Positions 8,371-17,351 of a stretch of DNA of 19,665 bases are shown here, in pieces. Source of the stretch: Hemicentrotus pulcherrimus (Eukaryota > Echinodermata > Echinoidea > Camarodonta > Strongylocentrotidae); the NCBI GenBank assembly GCA_003118195.1, contig BEXV01002643.1, positions 28,871 to 48,535 of the forward strand, in the 5' to 3' direction. A program made the position numbers and the translations under genes. Position 1 is the stretch's first letter; every line of letters starts with the position of its first letter. The notes beneath the pieces were generated by a model. The model did not search any database and had not been told where the DNA came from. It worked only from the letters and a program-made list of their open reading frames with translations.

Positions 8371-9585
8371 TCTCTGTCTGAGGACCGTGCCACTTAAAGC
8401 TTACAGTGTCACTGCGGCGCGCATTAATTTGAATACGAACTGGAAGAAATCCTGTAATACAGTTGTGCAGTGTATATTTGGATTATACTTGTAGTCTTCG
8501 AGCTCAGACCTCTCAGAGTACTTGCAAACATATTTACAGAAATGATCACTACGTGTATTAAAATCTCTTTCAAGAATTCAAGGCATATATTGTATATGCT
8601 CGCATTCAAATCATTTCATAGAAAGTATAGTAAAATTAGATCCTTGCATTGAATAAAAGACAAAATAACAGGCAGAATAATGCATGTTTTCCATGAAAAG
8701 GGCCTCATCCAGTGTCTTTGTTTAAAGACAATATGAGTGGGAGAATAAACAAAGATATGAACAGTGACGGGGGCACGGGGAAATGAATCAGATTTTGATG
8801 CAAAACTCTCCCCTGGAGGCACAACAATTCTGGTCATTATTTCCCTCGGGATTAAGAAAATAAAGACAAAACGAACATGAATGTTTTGACGTTGAAGGAA
8901 AATGTCATGATGTAATCATATGTTGTTACTGCATTAAGTAAATTTAGCCATTATTGCTTCATGCCCTTGTGTGTACGTGTTTATAGTTGATTTTATCAAA
9001 AAATCTTTGAAAATCCTTGGAAACATAATCATGATCATAATAATCTAAATCATAATGTATTATAAAAATGATAATTAGGAATGAATCTACTTTGAAGAAG
9101 GAAAAAAAATCAGATCGTGTAACATTTTTTCAATCTTTAATTGTTACAAATGTCCCCATGCAAAGTTGTTTTGATCAAATACTTTTGAAAGCTTTTGTAT
9201 ATTGGAAATCATGTAACATCTATGACATACTTGTTGCTTGATTTATGAGATTTATTCTAATTTTATAACAATTTGAAGAAAAAAAATAGATTTTACAGTC
9301 CTTCATACTTTTTCTGAAATATTAGAACAGAACACATTTTAGAAAAACATAGAAGAAAGATGTAGCTTTTGAAATGTGAAAGAATATGAAAAAAAAAATG
9401 TAAAAAATGAGATGTATTCTGAAAGTTCAGATATCCGAAACTCAAATTTTCCCAGATTAGGAGATTCATGAAACTGAAAAATGAAGTGGGGTTCATAATT
9501 GCTCATTATGAATCTTCAAAAAACAGCATGTGACCATTAAATTGAATTTTATTTTGTTTAATTTGCATAGTTAAATTATCAAAGA
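8371..9585. other. AT-rich intron, no feature seen
   Basis: Strongly AT-rich with several A and T runs, especially 9000-9600. Open frames at 8424-8609, 8616-8837 and 9293-9496 are short and compositionally non-coding. No RNA or clear repeat was recognised. Confidence 0.6.
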
Positions 9586-10080
9586 CAAAAGATGGAGCTT
9601 AAAAAAAATAATGAATTACCAGGTAAATTGATTTTTGTTCTCTCTTGTGTTTGCACAGTTATAGTTCAGTCAAACTCCTTTCACATGCACAAAAAAAGAA
9701 AAAAAAGAAGTACTGATGGAGCTTCAGATAACTTAGTTTTAAATTAATTTGAATGCTTTCCTTGTTAATCTGCACTATATACAGTGAAAGTAATTACAAT
9801 GAGATAAAGCGTTGTTTGTATTTATACAAAAGGTTGAATGGTACTGGCAGAGTTTCAGATGATATCTCACTTGATTAGTTTGACTGCTTTTCTCTCCGGT
9901 TTGCTCTATATACTCTCAGTAATTAACAGGTTTAGCAAAAGGTAAAAAGGATACCAATGAATACAGAGCTTCAGACAATGCTGATAAAATGAACCTTTTT
10001 TTTGAACAGTGCCAACAAAAATGAAGCTTTATCTTTCAAATTTTCACTGCATACTGGACACTAATGTACTGAAAAGGGAA
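9586..10080 (+). repeat. decayed tandem array, units of about 120-130 bp
   Basis: Units begin with variants of GATGGAGCTTCAGAT: near 9592 (GATGGAGCTT), 9715 (GATGGAGCTTCAGATAA), 9845 (GGCAGAGTTTCAGATGA) and 9963 (ACAGAGCTTCAGACAA). Later in each unit comes a pyrimidine-rich part and an ACTATATACAGTGAAAGTAAT-like segment, clear in units 2 and 3 and weaker in 1 and 4. Spacings are about 123, 130 and 118 bp. The units have diverged strongly, so the array is old. Non-coding. Confidence 0.6.
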
Positions 10081-10448
10081 AATTAATCACCACATACAAG
10101 AGCTACATGTAAATGAATAATGACAAATAAGCTGTAGGCAATTCCATAACCAGATAAATTACTTCTTTTCTCTCCATCTCTCCATTTTTCAATGCATACA
10201 CACCATGCGCTAATTCTGCCTTGACTCACGATATATACAGGGAAAGGTCAAATTCATCCTCTGATATCGCCAAGGACGCCCTAAAAATGGCTGTTTGTTC
10301 TGTTGTGGTTAGAATAGAGAGTGACTGTACACTTACAGTGGGCATACGATGCGATGCAGGATTGCTAAAAGAATGCGTGATAACGTGATCGTGACAGATA
10401 AGTGTAGAGGCTTCTGTGTTGAGATGAGCTCTGGGCTTGCATGTACGT
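10081..10448. other. no recognisable feature
   Basis: It may contain a further degraded unit of the preceding array (10140-10200, TTACTTCTTTTCTCTCC). The minus-strand frame at 10226-10492 has no recognisable product. Confidence 0.45.
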
Positions 10449-10656
10449 GAGATGTAGATTTGGTTTTTGTTTGTGCAAGGGTTTTTGTTCAAAGAGGGGC
10501 ATCTTTACTATTTTTGGCAGATTTACCTCGCTCTAGTATGCTGCTATCTGCTCTGCCTATATGATACAGTTTGGATTCCATGTCCTATCCTGGTGATGTG
10601 AGGGTAGATTTGCTATGAGTTTGTGAAAGGATTTTTTTCTTCAAAGGGTGTCTTAA
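10449..10656 (+). repeat. local direct duplication, period about 151 bp
   Basis: The segment 10449-10507 (GAGATGTAGATTT, TTTGTGCAAGGGTTTTTGTT, CAAAGAGGGGCATCTTTA) is repeated with changes at 10600-10656 (GAGGGTAGATTT, GTTTGTGAAAGGATTTTTTT, CAAAGGGTGTCTTAA). The second copy ends exactly at the TTAA into which family-A copy 3 is inserted. The first copy has TTTA at the matching place. Confidence 0.65.
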
Positions 10657-10832
10657 TGCTGGACCGCGCTACTTGCGCCCTCTATATATAGCAAACATTT
10701 CCTAAGCGGTACCCATTGGTCCCCTATTTCTTATGTTAATTGAGAGCTGATTTGATAAGATAACCACCTGACAGTGACCATGCAGGGAGGTTTAACACAG
10801 CCTAGTCATACTACATGTAGTGCAGATAGGCT
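10657..10832 (+). mobile_element. TTAA-type MITE family A, copy 3 (176 bp)
   Basis: TTAA lies on both sides (10653-10656 and 10833-10836). The right end, TAGTGCAGATAGGCT, matches the family terminus well. The left end is diverged, and about 10 bp of the TTGTAGCTACTTG repeat region is missing compared with copy 2, which explains the shorter length. The interior shares CTCTATATA, CATTGGTCCCC, TTAATTGAGAGCTGA and GATAACCACCTG with the others. Orientation is the same as copy 2. Confidence 0.85.
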
Positions 10833-10836
10833 TTAA

Positions 10837-11565
10837 ATGTGATTTGTTTTAGTATTATACTAAATTTTGCTCACTTGAAACAATTTTTAGCTGTGATTTA
10901 GGATGGTGCCATCAAAAGTCAGTACCCAGGCATAACAAAAATCTGATGATTATTGATACAGATCTGTAAGACCCAATTGCACATACATGTACATCCCAAT
11001 ATGTGCACATGAGTATGACCATAAGGAGAATTTTTATTTTTTCCATTACATTACCTTTTAGCTTCTAGACAATGTAAGTGGCAATTTTTAATTACCCATA
11101 TATCTGACCCTGTTTTCAACTGTGACATAATTAAGAAGAACCCAATATTATGAGGTAATTTTTTTATTGAATCACATTTACATTCAATTGTTTTCAACAT
11201 ATGGATGCCAATTAGTTCTCAAATTATATTGACACATACTAATCAATACTTTTTCGTGAGGTCCATTCATTGTACATCTAATGAGTGACATCTACTGCCT
11301 CATGTTTTGAATGTTAATGGACATACAAATACATTTCCAATAGATGTATTAGCACCAGTGGCACTTCCAATTAAACATGTAAATGTCTCTAATGGGTTTT
11401 TAGACAGATCTATAAGTCTTTGATGAAACATATACTCAACATCTTTCGGTCATTGACGTTAGAATTGATGCAGTGTTCATTGTTTCAGTTTCATTCAGTT
11501 TTTGAATTTTCCTCTATACAGTACACGTTAATAATACTCATAAGATATAAAGGGAGAGAAATAAA
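10837..11565. other. AT-rich intron, no feature seen
   Basis: No gene or RNA. It contains a TACATGTA at 10984-10991 within CATACATGTACAT. Open frames near 11420-11638 look fortuitous and partly overlap the dispersed repeat that follows. Confidence 0.55.
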
Positions 11566-11861
11566 AACACTTTGGTTGTTTCCTCTGCCTCTTTGCACAG
11601 TCATTCGTTTGCCACACATGCAATTTTGCACAAGATAATGGGCACCCATTGAGGGAAGGGTTACTCTGTGCGAAGCAGTGGTTTTGCAAAATAACACATT
11701 TCTGATCTCCATTAGGTCCATGACAACCCTTTTAAACATAAGTGTTGATTAATGTTGTACTGGAAACAGTTAGTTAATCTCGAAGCCTTTACTCTATCAA
11801 TCCCATGATAACAATAATGTGACACAAGGAGATTACTTGTGTGGCAAATAAGAGATGATAA
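11566..11861 (+). repeat. dispersed repeat X, copy 1
   Basis: This is homologous to 17352-17631 in the same orientation. Shared blocks are GTTTGCCACACATGCAATTT plus TGCACAA, AACCCTTTTAA, GGAACAGTTA / GGAAACAGTTA, AATCT(C/T)GAAGCCTTT, CTATC..TCCCATGA and GGAGATTA.TTGTGTGGCA. It ends 12 bp before the TTAA of the family-B element at 11878. No coding frame is conserved between the copies. It is either a dispersed repeat or part of an old segmental duplication. Confidence 0.8.
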
Positions 11862-11877
11862 ACCAACACATACTTAA

Positions 11878-12447
11878 AGAGAAGGTTGAGTTCTGGGAAG
11901 AGGTGAAAAATAATGTGTGAGCGTGATCATTCTTATTATGCAAGTGTGGAAGAACATCAGATAAGACATGTTCCCTGAAAAGCATGGCTCTTCAAATGCC
12001 TTTATATTCTAAATACCGTATTTGCCGGCGTAAACGCCGCAGTATTTTCGGGAGAGAAAAAATCTAAAAGTCGGGGTGCGGCATATATACGGTGACAGAG
12101 TAAAATTTTTTTTAAAAATCAAGTCAAAATCAGCACAAATTTGCACATATGGGACTACGAATGGTACAATAACTATACCACTATGGAACAGGACATTTCC
12201 ACACATCTTACCGACAATTTTACCTTGCATTGTTGACATGAAGCCGCAAATAATCTTCCAAAAACGACATCTGCCGATAGATCTTGATAAAAGTTCATGC
12301 CAATGCATTTCAAAAGTAAAATAAGAAGTATCCAGCACGCAAATTGCCGTTTTCAATCCATTTAAATGTATACATCACAAAAAAACTGCAAGCTTAGTCA
12401 TCGGTGCCGGATAGCCGCAATCTCATGACCAGAACTCAACTTCATCT
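11878..12447. mobile_element. TTAA-type element family B, copy 1 (570 bp)
   Basis: TTAA flanks both sides (11874-11877 and 12448-12451). The left end AGAGAAGGTTGAGTTCTGG is matched by the complement of the right end, AGATGAAGTTGAGTTCTGG (16 of 19 positions). A second copy lies at 16130-16445 and shares both ends and the internal block GCTCTTCAAATGCC (11988-12001 here). Copy 1 is about 250 bp longer and holds a separate CCGTATTTGCCGGCG-type sequence, probably a nested insertion. A 115-codon minus-strand frame (12009-12356) and an overlapping plus-strand frame show no transposase motif that I can recognise. It is non-autonomous. Confidence 0.75.
12015..12093. mobile_element. fragment with ACCGTATTTGCCGGCG end, nested in family B
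   Basis: ACCGTATTTGCCGGCG (12015-12030) followed by GTAAACGCCGC resembles the termini of a widespread class of DNA transposon repeats (pogo/Tigger-like ends that read CCGTATTT). GTGCGGCATATATACGGT (12076-12093) gives an inverted ACCGTAT match to the left end. The GC-rich words stand out from the AT-rich surroundings. The preceding TA would fit a Tc1/mariner-type target. The full extent of the insertion is not clear; the second family-B copy lacks it. Confidence 0.4.
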
Positions 12448-12733
12448 TTAAACTAGTGTCTGTCAAAAAAACAAAAAAAAAACAGATCTTCATAAGATAT
12501 GAAACAATAATTGTAAGCCTGTCCAAATGGACAAGACAAATAGCTTTCACATAATTTTTTCATCAAAAATGGCTACATGGTTGATTTCTTAAGTCTAACT
12601 ACTGTTGGAGATTCCTAATTTCAACCCTAGATCTAATGTTATACTAAGTGCCCATTAACCTATAATTACAAATCTAGCTGAAATCCAATTGCATCCCTAA
12701 ATATACTCAAACATGTAAATCTGTGCCAATTTA

Positions 12734-13155
12734 GCCAGGAGTAAATGTCACTAAAGCCAATGTCTGATCACCGATTAAAATGAAAGATTGAGGAAAAACT
12801 AATCTTTCCTTAACATACAATATCAACTAGTTGAATAAAGCATCTCAATTGCAGCTATAAGCCTAGCCCTTAATCTTGGAAAATAAAGCCAGGAGTAAGT
12901 ACATTGTACATGTATCACTGGAGCAAATGCGAGATAACCGATTCAGATGAAGAATTGAAAGAGAAAGTGATCTTTCCTTACAAATCTCAATTGTGGCTAT
13001 AAATTTAACTCATTTGTAAAATAAAACCATGGAGTTGATATTGCTGGAACCTATATCTGACCACCAATTAAGTTATATCCAATTACTAAGAGTTTTTTGA
13101 GGAGAAACCAATTTCACCTTATGTAATGTAGGCCATGAATGCATCTCATTCCAAG
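12734..13155 (+). repeat. decayed tandem array, three units of about 130-155 bp
   Basis: Units start at 12734 (GCCAGGAGTAAATG), 12888 (GCCAGGAGTAAGTA) and 13026 (ACCATGGAGTTGAT), each preceded by an A-rich ATAAA-type boundary in units 2 and 3. Landmarks recur in order: TCTGATCACCGATTAA / GATAACCGATTCA / TCTGACCACCAATTAA, then AATCTTTCCTTA / GATCTTTCCTTA / ATTTCACCTTA, then ATCTCAATTG.(A/G)GCTATAA (units 1 and 2) or ATCTCATT (unit 3). A further degraded half unit may precede it (about 12670-12733). Non-coding. Confidence 0.7.
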
Positions 13156-13790
13156 GACCGCATCCTACTCAAGGAAGCGTATCCCTTTCAAATAGAGACA
13201 GCATCGGAGAGAGAAAGAGACAACTGTCATCATCATCATCATCCTATCCTCTAGGCGTCCATCATCCTGATTAATTTTAGATGGACGTAGCTTGACCTTT
13301 AGGAGAGAAGGTCATCTCCTGTTGCAGGAATATTCACGGTCGACGATGACCATTGAAGATTATTACCTTTCAGAAGTTGTGTTCATATGGGACTGTCGTA
13401 GTTTTAAACCTCAAAGTTCTAAACAATGATCAACTATCATCGAAGAAGGTTCACACAGGACCAAAACAATGAGTATTCAATAATATACTAACAAGCAGGG
13501 GGAAAGCATTCATTTTAACTTCAAGCTGGTGTAACCTTAAAGGTTAAATGCTGCTCATTGTTATGATGCTAAAACCTTACATGTACAATCGCTCATCATG
13601 GTTTGTAACTTCAAGTTAACTTAGAGTTTCATATCCTTGAAAGCACATTGACCATAGCCCCAGCAGTACAAGTACAACACTTCTGTCGCCTGCCCTCTCA
13701 CTCAACGCATTGCGTTAGATGGACCAGTATCAAACCCAGATGTTAAAGCTTGCCGTCATAATGTGATATGGCATCCATAATCTGTTGATT

Positions 13791-13845
13791 GCCAGAAGGG
13801 CATTAACTGTTTGTTAAATGATATGACTTAAAATGCCCTTTTGGC
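13791..13845. other. imperfect hairpin with 14-bp arms
   Basis: GCCAGAAGGGCATT at 13791-13804 pairs with AATGCCCTTTTGGC at 13832-13845, with a single mismatch that would be a G-U wobble in RNA of one strand. The loop is 27 bases. This is short for a microRNA precursor, and nothing else marks it as one; it may be the core of a small fold-back repeat. Confidence 0.4.
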
Positions 13846-13862
13846 TCTGAGCAGAGGGATAT

Positions 13863-13875
13863 GGTCACTGTGACC
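13863..13875. promoter_or_regulatory. perfect IR3 palindrome of GGTCA half-sites
   Basis: GGTCACTGTGACC is two nuclear-receptor half-sites as an inverted repeat with 3-base spacing. This is the arrangement of the classical estrogen response element core. The palindrome extends as ATGGTCAC-T-GTGACCAT over 13861-13877 and nearly symmetrically to 13857-13881. Whether it is used is unknown; it lies in the presumed intron. Confidence 0.35.
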
Positions 13876-14442
13876 ATGTCCAAACTTTCCTCCTTCATTG
13901 AAAGTTCAGGGAGGTATAAGAAGATGTCAAAGGCTAGTCCAGGAAGATGAATGAAAGGATTCACCAATCAACTTCAATCATTGTAGTTAGTAGTCTGGCG
14001 TTCAGGCAGAGTCAAGAATTATTCACCACAGAGCAGTGTTGAAGTAAATTTCATGTACTTGTAAGCACTGTTTGATTTGTGACGGTACATGCATCTGAGA
14101 TTAGATTTTCATGCATTTTTAAAAAGAACTCAAGAGCTTTTAATGGGAAGTTCAGCATAATATTCAGGGTTTTTTGTTGTTGAATAAAACAAAAAAAAAC
14201 ATTGAGAATAGATCAGTAAGAGTTTGAGGAAAATCTGATAGGAAATAAGCAATTCATTAATTTTTAGTAGTTGTAATCAATCACATGCAAATTGGCAACT
14301 TCAAATCCTGCTCCTGTGGAGTGCGGAATCTAAAAAATAGAATGAGCAAACAAAAAAAAAAATTTATTATTGTTGCATTTTTAACTCATTGTTGGGGTGA
14401 ATAAACATAACAAAATTTAATGGAAGGACACAAATATTTTAA

Positions 14443-14981
14443 GGGACTGGGTAACATTGTTGAAGGTTGATGACAAAAATTGCTTAATTTTTGTATAAAA
14501 TGTTACTTACTATATTCCTTCTACTGTACTAACCCTCTGACAGGCAAAAAAATCCTGAAAAAAATTCTCAAACCACGAAGATATCTATGGTTTTCTTTGA
14601 AGGCGTAGATGTGAGGCACCCTCTAACAGTGATTAACAGTAAATTCTCCCAACCATTTTTGAATTTTCCCAACCGTTTGTCCATGAAAAAAAGACATAAA
14701 ACAGGCTATAAAAAATCTGTCAACACTTAAATTTCTGGAATGGAATGCAGATCCATTTTATTGCTTTGTGAGATTTCCATTCACCTAAAATGTAACTAAA
14801 TTGTTCTATAGATCTAGACCTATTTGGGAGAATTAAGGAATCGGTCAGATCAGTTTTTCCCAATTTGTACCATGAATAATGGTCCGTTTTCACTCAAATT
14901 TTCAGATTATCTGTACATCTAGCATTGAAGTCACTACCTTAGAACCACTATCTCTCATCTGAACAATGTTACCCAGTCCCT
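14443..14981. mobile_element. TTAA-type element family D (539 bp, perfect 19-bp TIRs)
   Basis: GGGACTGGGTAACATTGTT at 14443-14461 is exactly matched by its complement at 14962-14980. TTAA flanks both sides (14439-14442 and 14982-14985). The terminus resembles that of family C at 16450-16817 (AGGGATC..GTAAC), so the two families are probably related. The interior is AT-rich with no open frame of note, and contains a small internal repeat (TCTCCCAACCATTT and TTTCCCAACCGTTT). The perfect TIRs suggest it is younger than the other TTAA elements here. Confidence 0.85.
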
Positions 14982-14985
14982 TTAA

Positions 14986-15801
14986 TTGCATAAAATGATA
15001 CCCACAGAGACATATCATTAGCATATGAGAAATAAGGATTGTCTTTCAGGTCAGAAAAGTTTGTTCAAAGGTTACTTATCAAAAATTGATCTTGTGGTCA
15101 ATAAAGGAAATGGCAACAAGAGTAATTGCAACATTTGCCTTGTCAGGAAGCATTACTTATCTTCCACAGATATCACCCACTTTTTAGTGAGGTCAGCAGA
15201 GCCATTTCGTTGCTATGGCTTTATCAGGGTTTTTTCAATCACCCATCTAATTTACTTCTTGATGCTTATAAAAATAATAGTTATAGAAAATATGTATAAT
15301 AACAAATATGTATGCCGGTATTACATGCATACCTATCTATCCCGTCATCTAAAAGAGCAACTCCTTTAAAAATTAGAATATGTGTTATAGTTTTGGTCTA
15401 TTGACCTAACATGTGAAAAATGCAAACTATGTAACATGCAGGAGTTAAAATGTTCAAACTGTTGCACAATGTGTGTCAAGTTTGGTGCATACTATGATAT
15501 TCAGATAGTATGTAGCATTTGAAAATGAATAAACAAGATAGTTTTTACATGACAGTGTTTTACTGCAATGATTTGTATTTTTTTTCTGCAGCATTTTTAT
15601 CAGGACCAATGTAAATAAGATTAAACTGTTAGTCTGTAGCTGCCAATTTGATGATGAGATTTGATCTAAATAAGATATGAAGTAATTTTAGACTTCTTGG
15701 CTTGTTAAGTAATTGAAGCCTGACAAGCTAATATGATTCTTCTGATTTTAGCAGAATTGCAAAAGCATGGATTATATGAATATTCAAATATGCAGAATCT
15801 G
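14986..15801. other. AT-rich intron, no confident feature
   Basis: A 114-codon plus-strand frame at 15025-15369 starts with fairly mixed residues but ends in hydrophobic and Tyr/Asn-rich sequence typical of AT-rich DNA, and no family is recognised. A TTTTCTGCAG at 15582-15591 looks like a splice acceptor but no coding follows it. Confidence 0.45.
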
Positions 15802-15826
15802 AATCAGTACTCAACTTCATCCTTCA
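15802..15826. mobile_element. probable lone right end of a family-B element
   Basis: The complement of this 25-bp stretch matches the family-B terminus (TTAAAGATGAAGTTGAGTTC, then TGG) at about 20 of 25 positions, with TTCA in place of the terminal TTAA reading on the plus strand. No left end was found upstream. It lies about 100 bp before repeat Y copy 1, just as the right end of family-B copy 2 lies before Y copy 2 (with family C inserted between). Confidence 0.4.
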
Positions 15827-15924
15827 TAGTCCTTTTCAGATACAAATTACTGATCCAATTCAGCCCTTTTCCTCCTGCCAATATCCATCCATCACGTCTC
15901 CCTTGTCTATTCCTTTGCATGATT

Positions 15925-16115
15925 TTCAAGAGGGATATGATATCCCCAGCTGGCTCCAGCCCTTGGCATTTTAATGCCATGGATGGCCCCAGCACGCTTG
16001 ACGAAGGTCAACTGTTAGGGATCTTAAAGAAGTGGTCAGCAGGGGTCAGGGGGCCAAAATGTCCTTGCGCTGTATGAGATAGGTAAAAAAGAGGCACTGA
16101 GGGTAGACAGTGGAA
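15925..16115 (+). repeat. duplicated block Y, copy 1
   Basis: This is homologous to 16818-17014 in the same orientation. Shared blocks are AATGCCATGGATG, GAAGGTCA.CTGT, AGAAGTGGTCAGC.GGGGTCAG, TGTCCTT.C.C.GTATGAG and GG..GACAGT.GAA. The block is more GC-rich than its surroundings. A 114-codon plus-strand frame crosses it (15733-16077). In that frame the first third keeps a similar reading in copy 2 (PWHFNAMDGPSTLDEGQL against PWYLNAMDDIAVLTEGQL), but the rest does not, and copy 2 has no long frame. I favour a non-coding duplicate. Confidence 0.75.
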
Positions 16116-16129
16116 ATTGTTGACTACAA

Positions 16130-16445
16130 AGAGGAGGTTTAGTTTCAGAAAATGTTGTCTTCTGCAAAGGATAGCTCTTCAAATGCCCTAGTAATATATG
16201 AAATATAATGATAAATAGATAATGGATAGATAAAGTGTTTGATCTATTCATGCCCTACATGTATGTGTATGTATTCCTATATATCATTTCTGTGTGCAGC
16301 TCAGGTGAATTGCATCAATGTCTCATCACGTTGATGACGTCAAAAAACTCACTGTATGCATCAATAAAACATAATAAACATTTCCCAATGGCTACCAGAC
16401 AGTTTCTTTCAAAACATAACCCTTGACCAGAACTCCACCTTATCT
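16130..16445. mobile_element. TTAA-type element family B, copy 2 (316 bp)
   Basis: The left end AGAGGAGGTTTAGTTTCAG (from 16130) is a diverged version of the copy-1 terminus, and GCTCTTCAAATGCC follows at 16171-16184 as in copy 1. The right end, CCAGAACTCCACCTTATCT, is followed by TTAA at 16446-16449. The left flank is ACAA (16126-16129), a decayed TTAA. It lacks the ACCGTATTTGCCGGCG segment of copy 1. Its right TTAA is also the left TTAA of the family-C element, so the two abut with no extra base. A perfect TGACGTCA lies inside at 16335-16342. Confidence 0.7.
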
Positions 16446-16449
16446 TTAA

Positions 16450-16817
16450 AGGGATCGTTTAACAATGTTAAATCTGAGATACATGGCCCTAAGTGTTATC
16501 AGCATATGTGATATGGTGTACATGTAATATTGAGCCCTTAAAAAATTGCGCTTCAAAAAGAAGTGCCTCAAAAATCTTTGAGTGACCAGTTTTACCATTC
16601 TTGTTTTCCCCAATAGACTGTAGTGTCTTGAAAACCGTTCAGCGAAAGGTTTTCAAAATTTGTAATTCCAATCATTAATATCTTGATAATCAGACAGGCG
16701 ATCGGCTTGTAAAAGTCATGGAGTTCCTGTCTGACCTAAAGGTTTATTATTATCATTGCAGCATGGGCTAAGTCCAGAATTTTGTTTCAGAATCTGAGAC
16801 AAAGTTACCTGATCCCT
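16450..16817. mobile_element. TTAA-type element family C, copy 1 (368 bp)
   Basis: TTAA lies at 16446-16449 and 16818-16821. The left end AGGGATCGTTTAACAATG and the complement of the right end AGGGATCAGGTAACTTTG are imperfect inverted repeats (13 of 18). The right 80 bp reappear in inverted orientation at 19584-19665 with high identity. The element lies between family-B copy 2 and block Y copy 2, whose homology begins exactly at the right TTAA. This supports insertion of family C at that point. No open frame of note. Confidence 0.8.
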
Positions 16818-17014
16818 TTAAGAAAGATGGGATGCCCCCTGCAGCTCAGGGCCTTGGTACCTAAATGCCATGGATGATATAGCGGTGCTGACTGAAGGTC
16901 AGCTGTCCAGAGGTCTTGGAAGAAGTGGTCAGCGGGGGTCAGTCAGAGGGGCAGAAGTGTCCTTACACAGTATGAGCCAGGAAGAAAGGGGCAATGGGGG
17001 TGGACAGTAGAAGC
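16818..17014 (+). repeat. duplicated block Y, copy 2
   Basis: This is the second copy of the block at 15925-16115. Homology begins at the TTAA (16818-16821) that bounds family C; the matching place in copy 1 reads TTCA. Divergence includes several small indels. No conserved reading frame spans the block. Confidence 0.75.
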
Positions 17015-17227
17015 ATATGGCATTTTTAATCCTTCTATGGAAAATTATGCCACCAAAGAATTTTGAAATTCATTAAAATAATTTGAGTGACACATTTGAC
17101 TTTTTCATGGGAAAAAGAAACAAGTAATTACATGATGAAGATATTTTTCAGTTCCTTCAACCAAAATCCCAAGTTTTTAAAGTTTTCATTATTGACAAGT
17201 AAACATGATACATGTACAGTGTATTTG

Positions 17228-17321
17228 ATATTATTATCTCTTTTATGATCAAGTTCTTATTATTATTATCTCTTTCATGATCAAGTTCTTATATTATTAT
17301 CTCTTTCATGATCAAGTTCTT
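17228..17321 (+). repeat. 31-32 bp tandem repeat, three units
   Basis: Units at 17228-17258, 17259-17290 and 17291-17321 share ATTATTATCTCTTTCATG followed by ATCAAGTTCTT, with one base change in the first unit and one ATT-register difference. The near identity suggests a recent and possibly length-variable minisatellite. Confidence 0.92.
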
Positions 17322-17351
17322 GTATATTTAAGGCTTGTTATGAAATAGATT

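Larger units (their letters stand above)
13156..14438. other. mixed non-coding stretch with short inverted repeats
   Basis: It contains (CAT)5 at 13228-13242 and an 8-bp perfect stem (CGTCCATC 13256-13263, complement 13280-13287). A plus-strand frame around 13100-13270 is open for about 57 codons but becomes a Ser run at the CAT repeat and has no recognisable product. Two notable sites, the hairpin at 13791-13845 and the GGTCA palindrome at 13863-13875, are listed separately. Otherwise I see no gene or RNA. Confidence 0.5.

Noticed and set aside
7608..8393. 261-codon minus-strand frame and its overlapping companions
   Set aside because: It lies on the complement of the GA tract; the Ser/Leu/Pro-rich translation is a low-complexity artefact.
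12009..12356. 115-codon minus-strand frame inside family-B copy 1
   Set aside because: It spans the nested CCGTATTTGCCGGCG segment, is absent from copy 2, and shows no recognisable transposase residues.
13100..13273. 57-codon plus-strand frame ending in a Ser run
   Set aside because: The Ser run is the CAT repeat read in frame, the upstream part belongs to a tandem array unit, and no product is recognised.
13791..13845. microRNA precursor
   Set aside because: The stem is only 14 bp with a 27-base loop and no extended pairing outside it.
15025..15369. 114-codon plus-strand frame
   Set aside because: Its second half is typical AT-rich hydrophobic translation, with no family match and no supporting splice pattern.
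15733..16077. 114-codon plus-strand frame across block Y copy 1
   Set aside because: Only a short part of the frame is kept in copy 2; the rest diverges with indels, so coding constraint is not supported.
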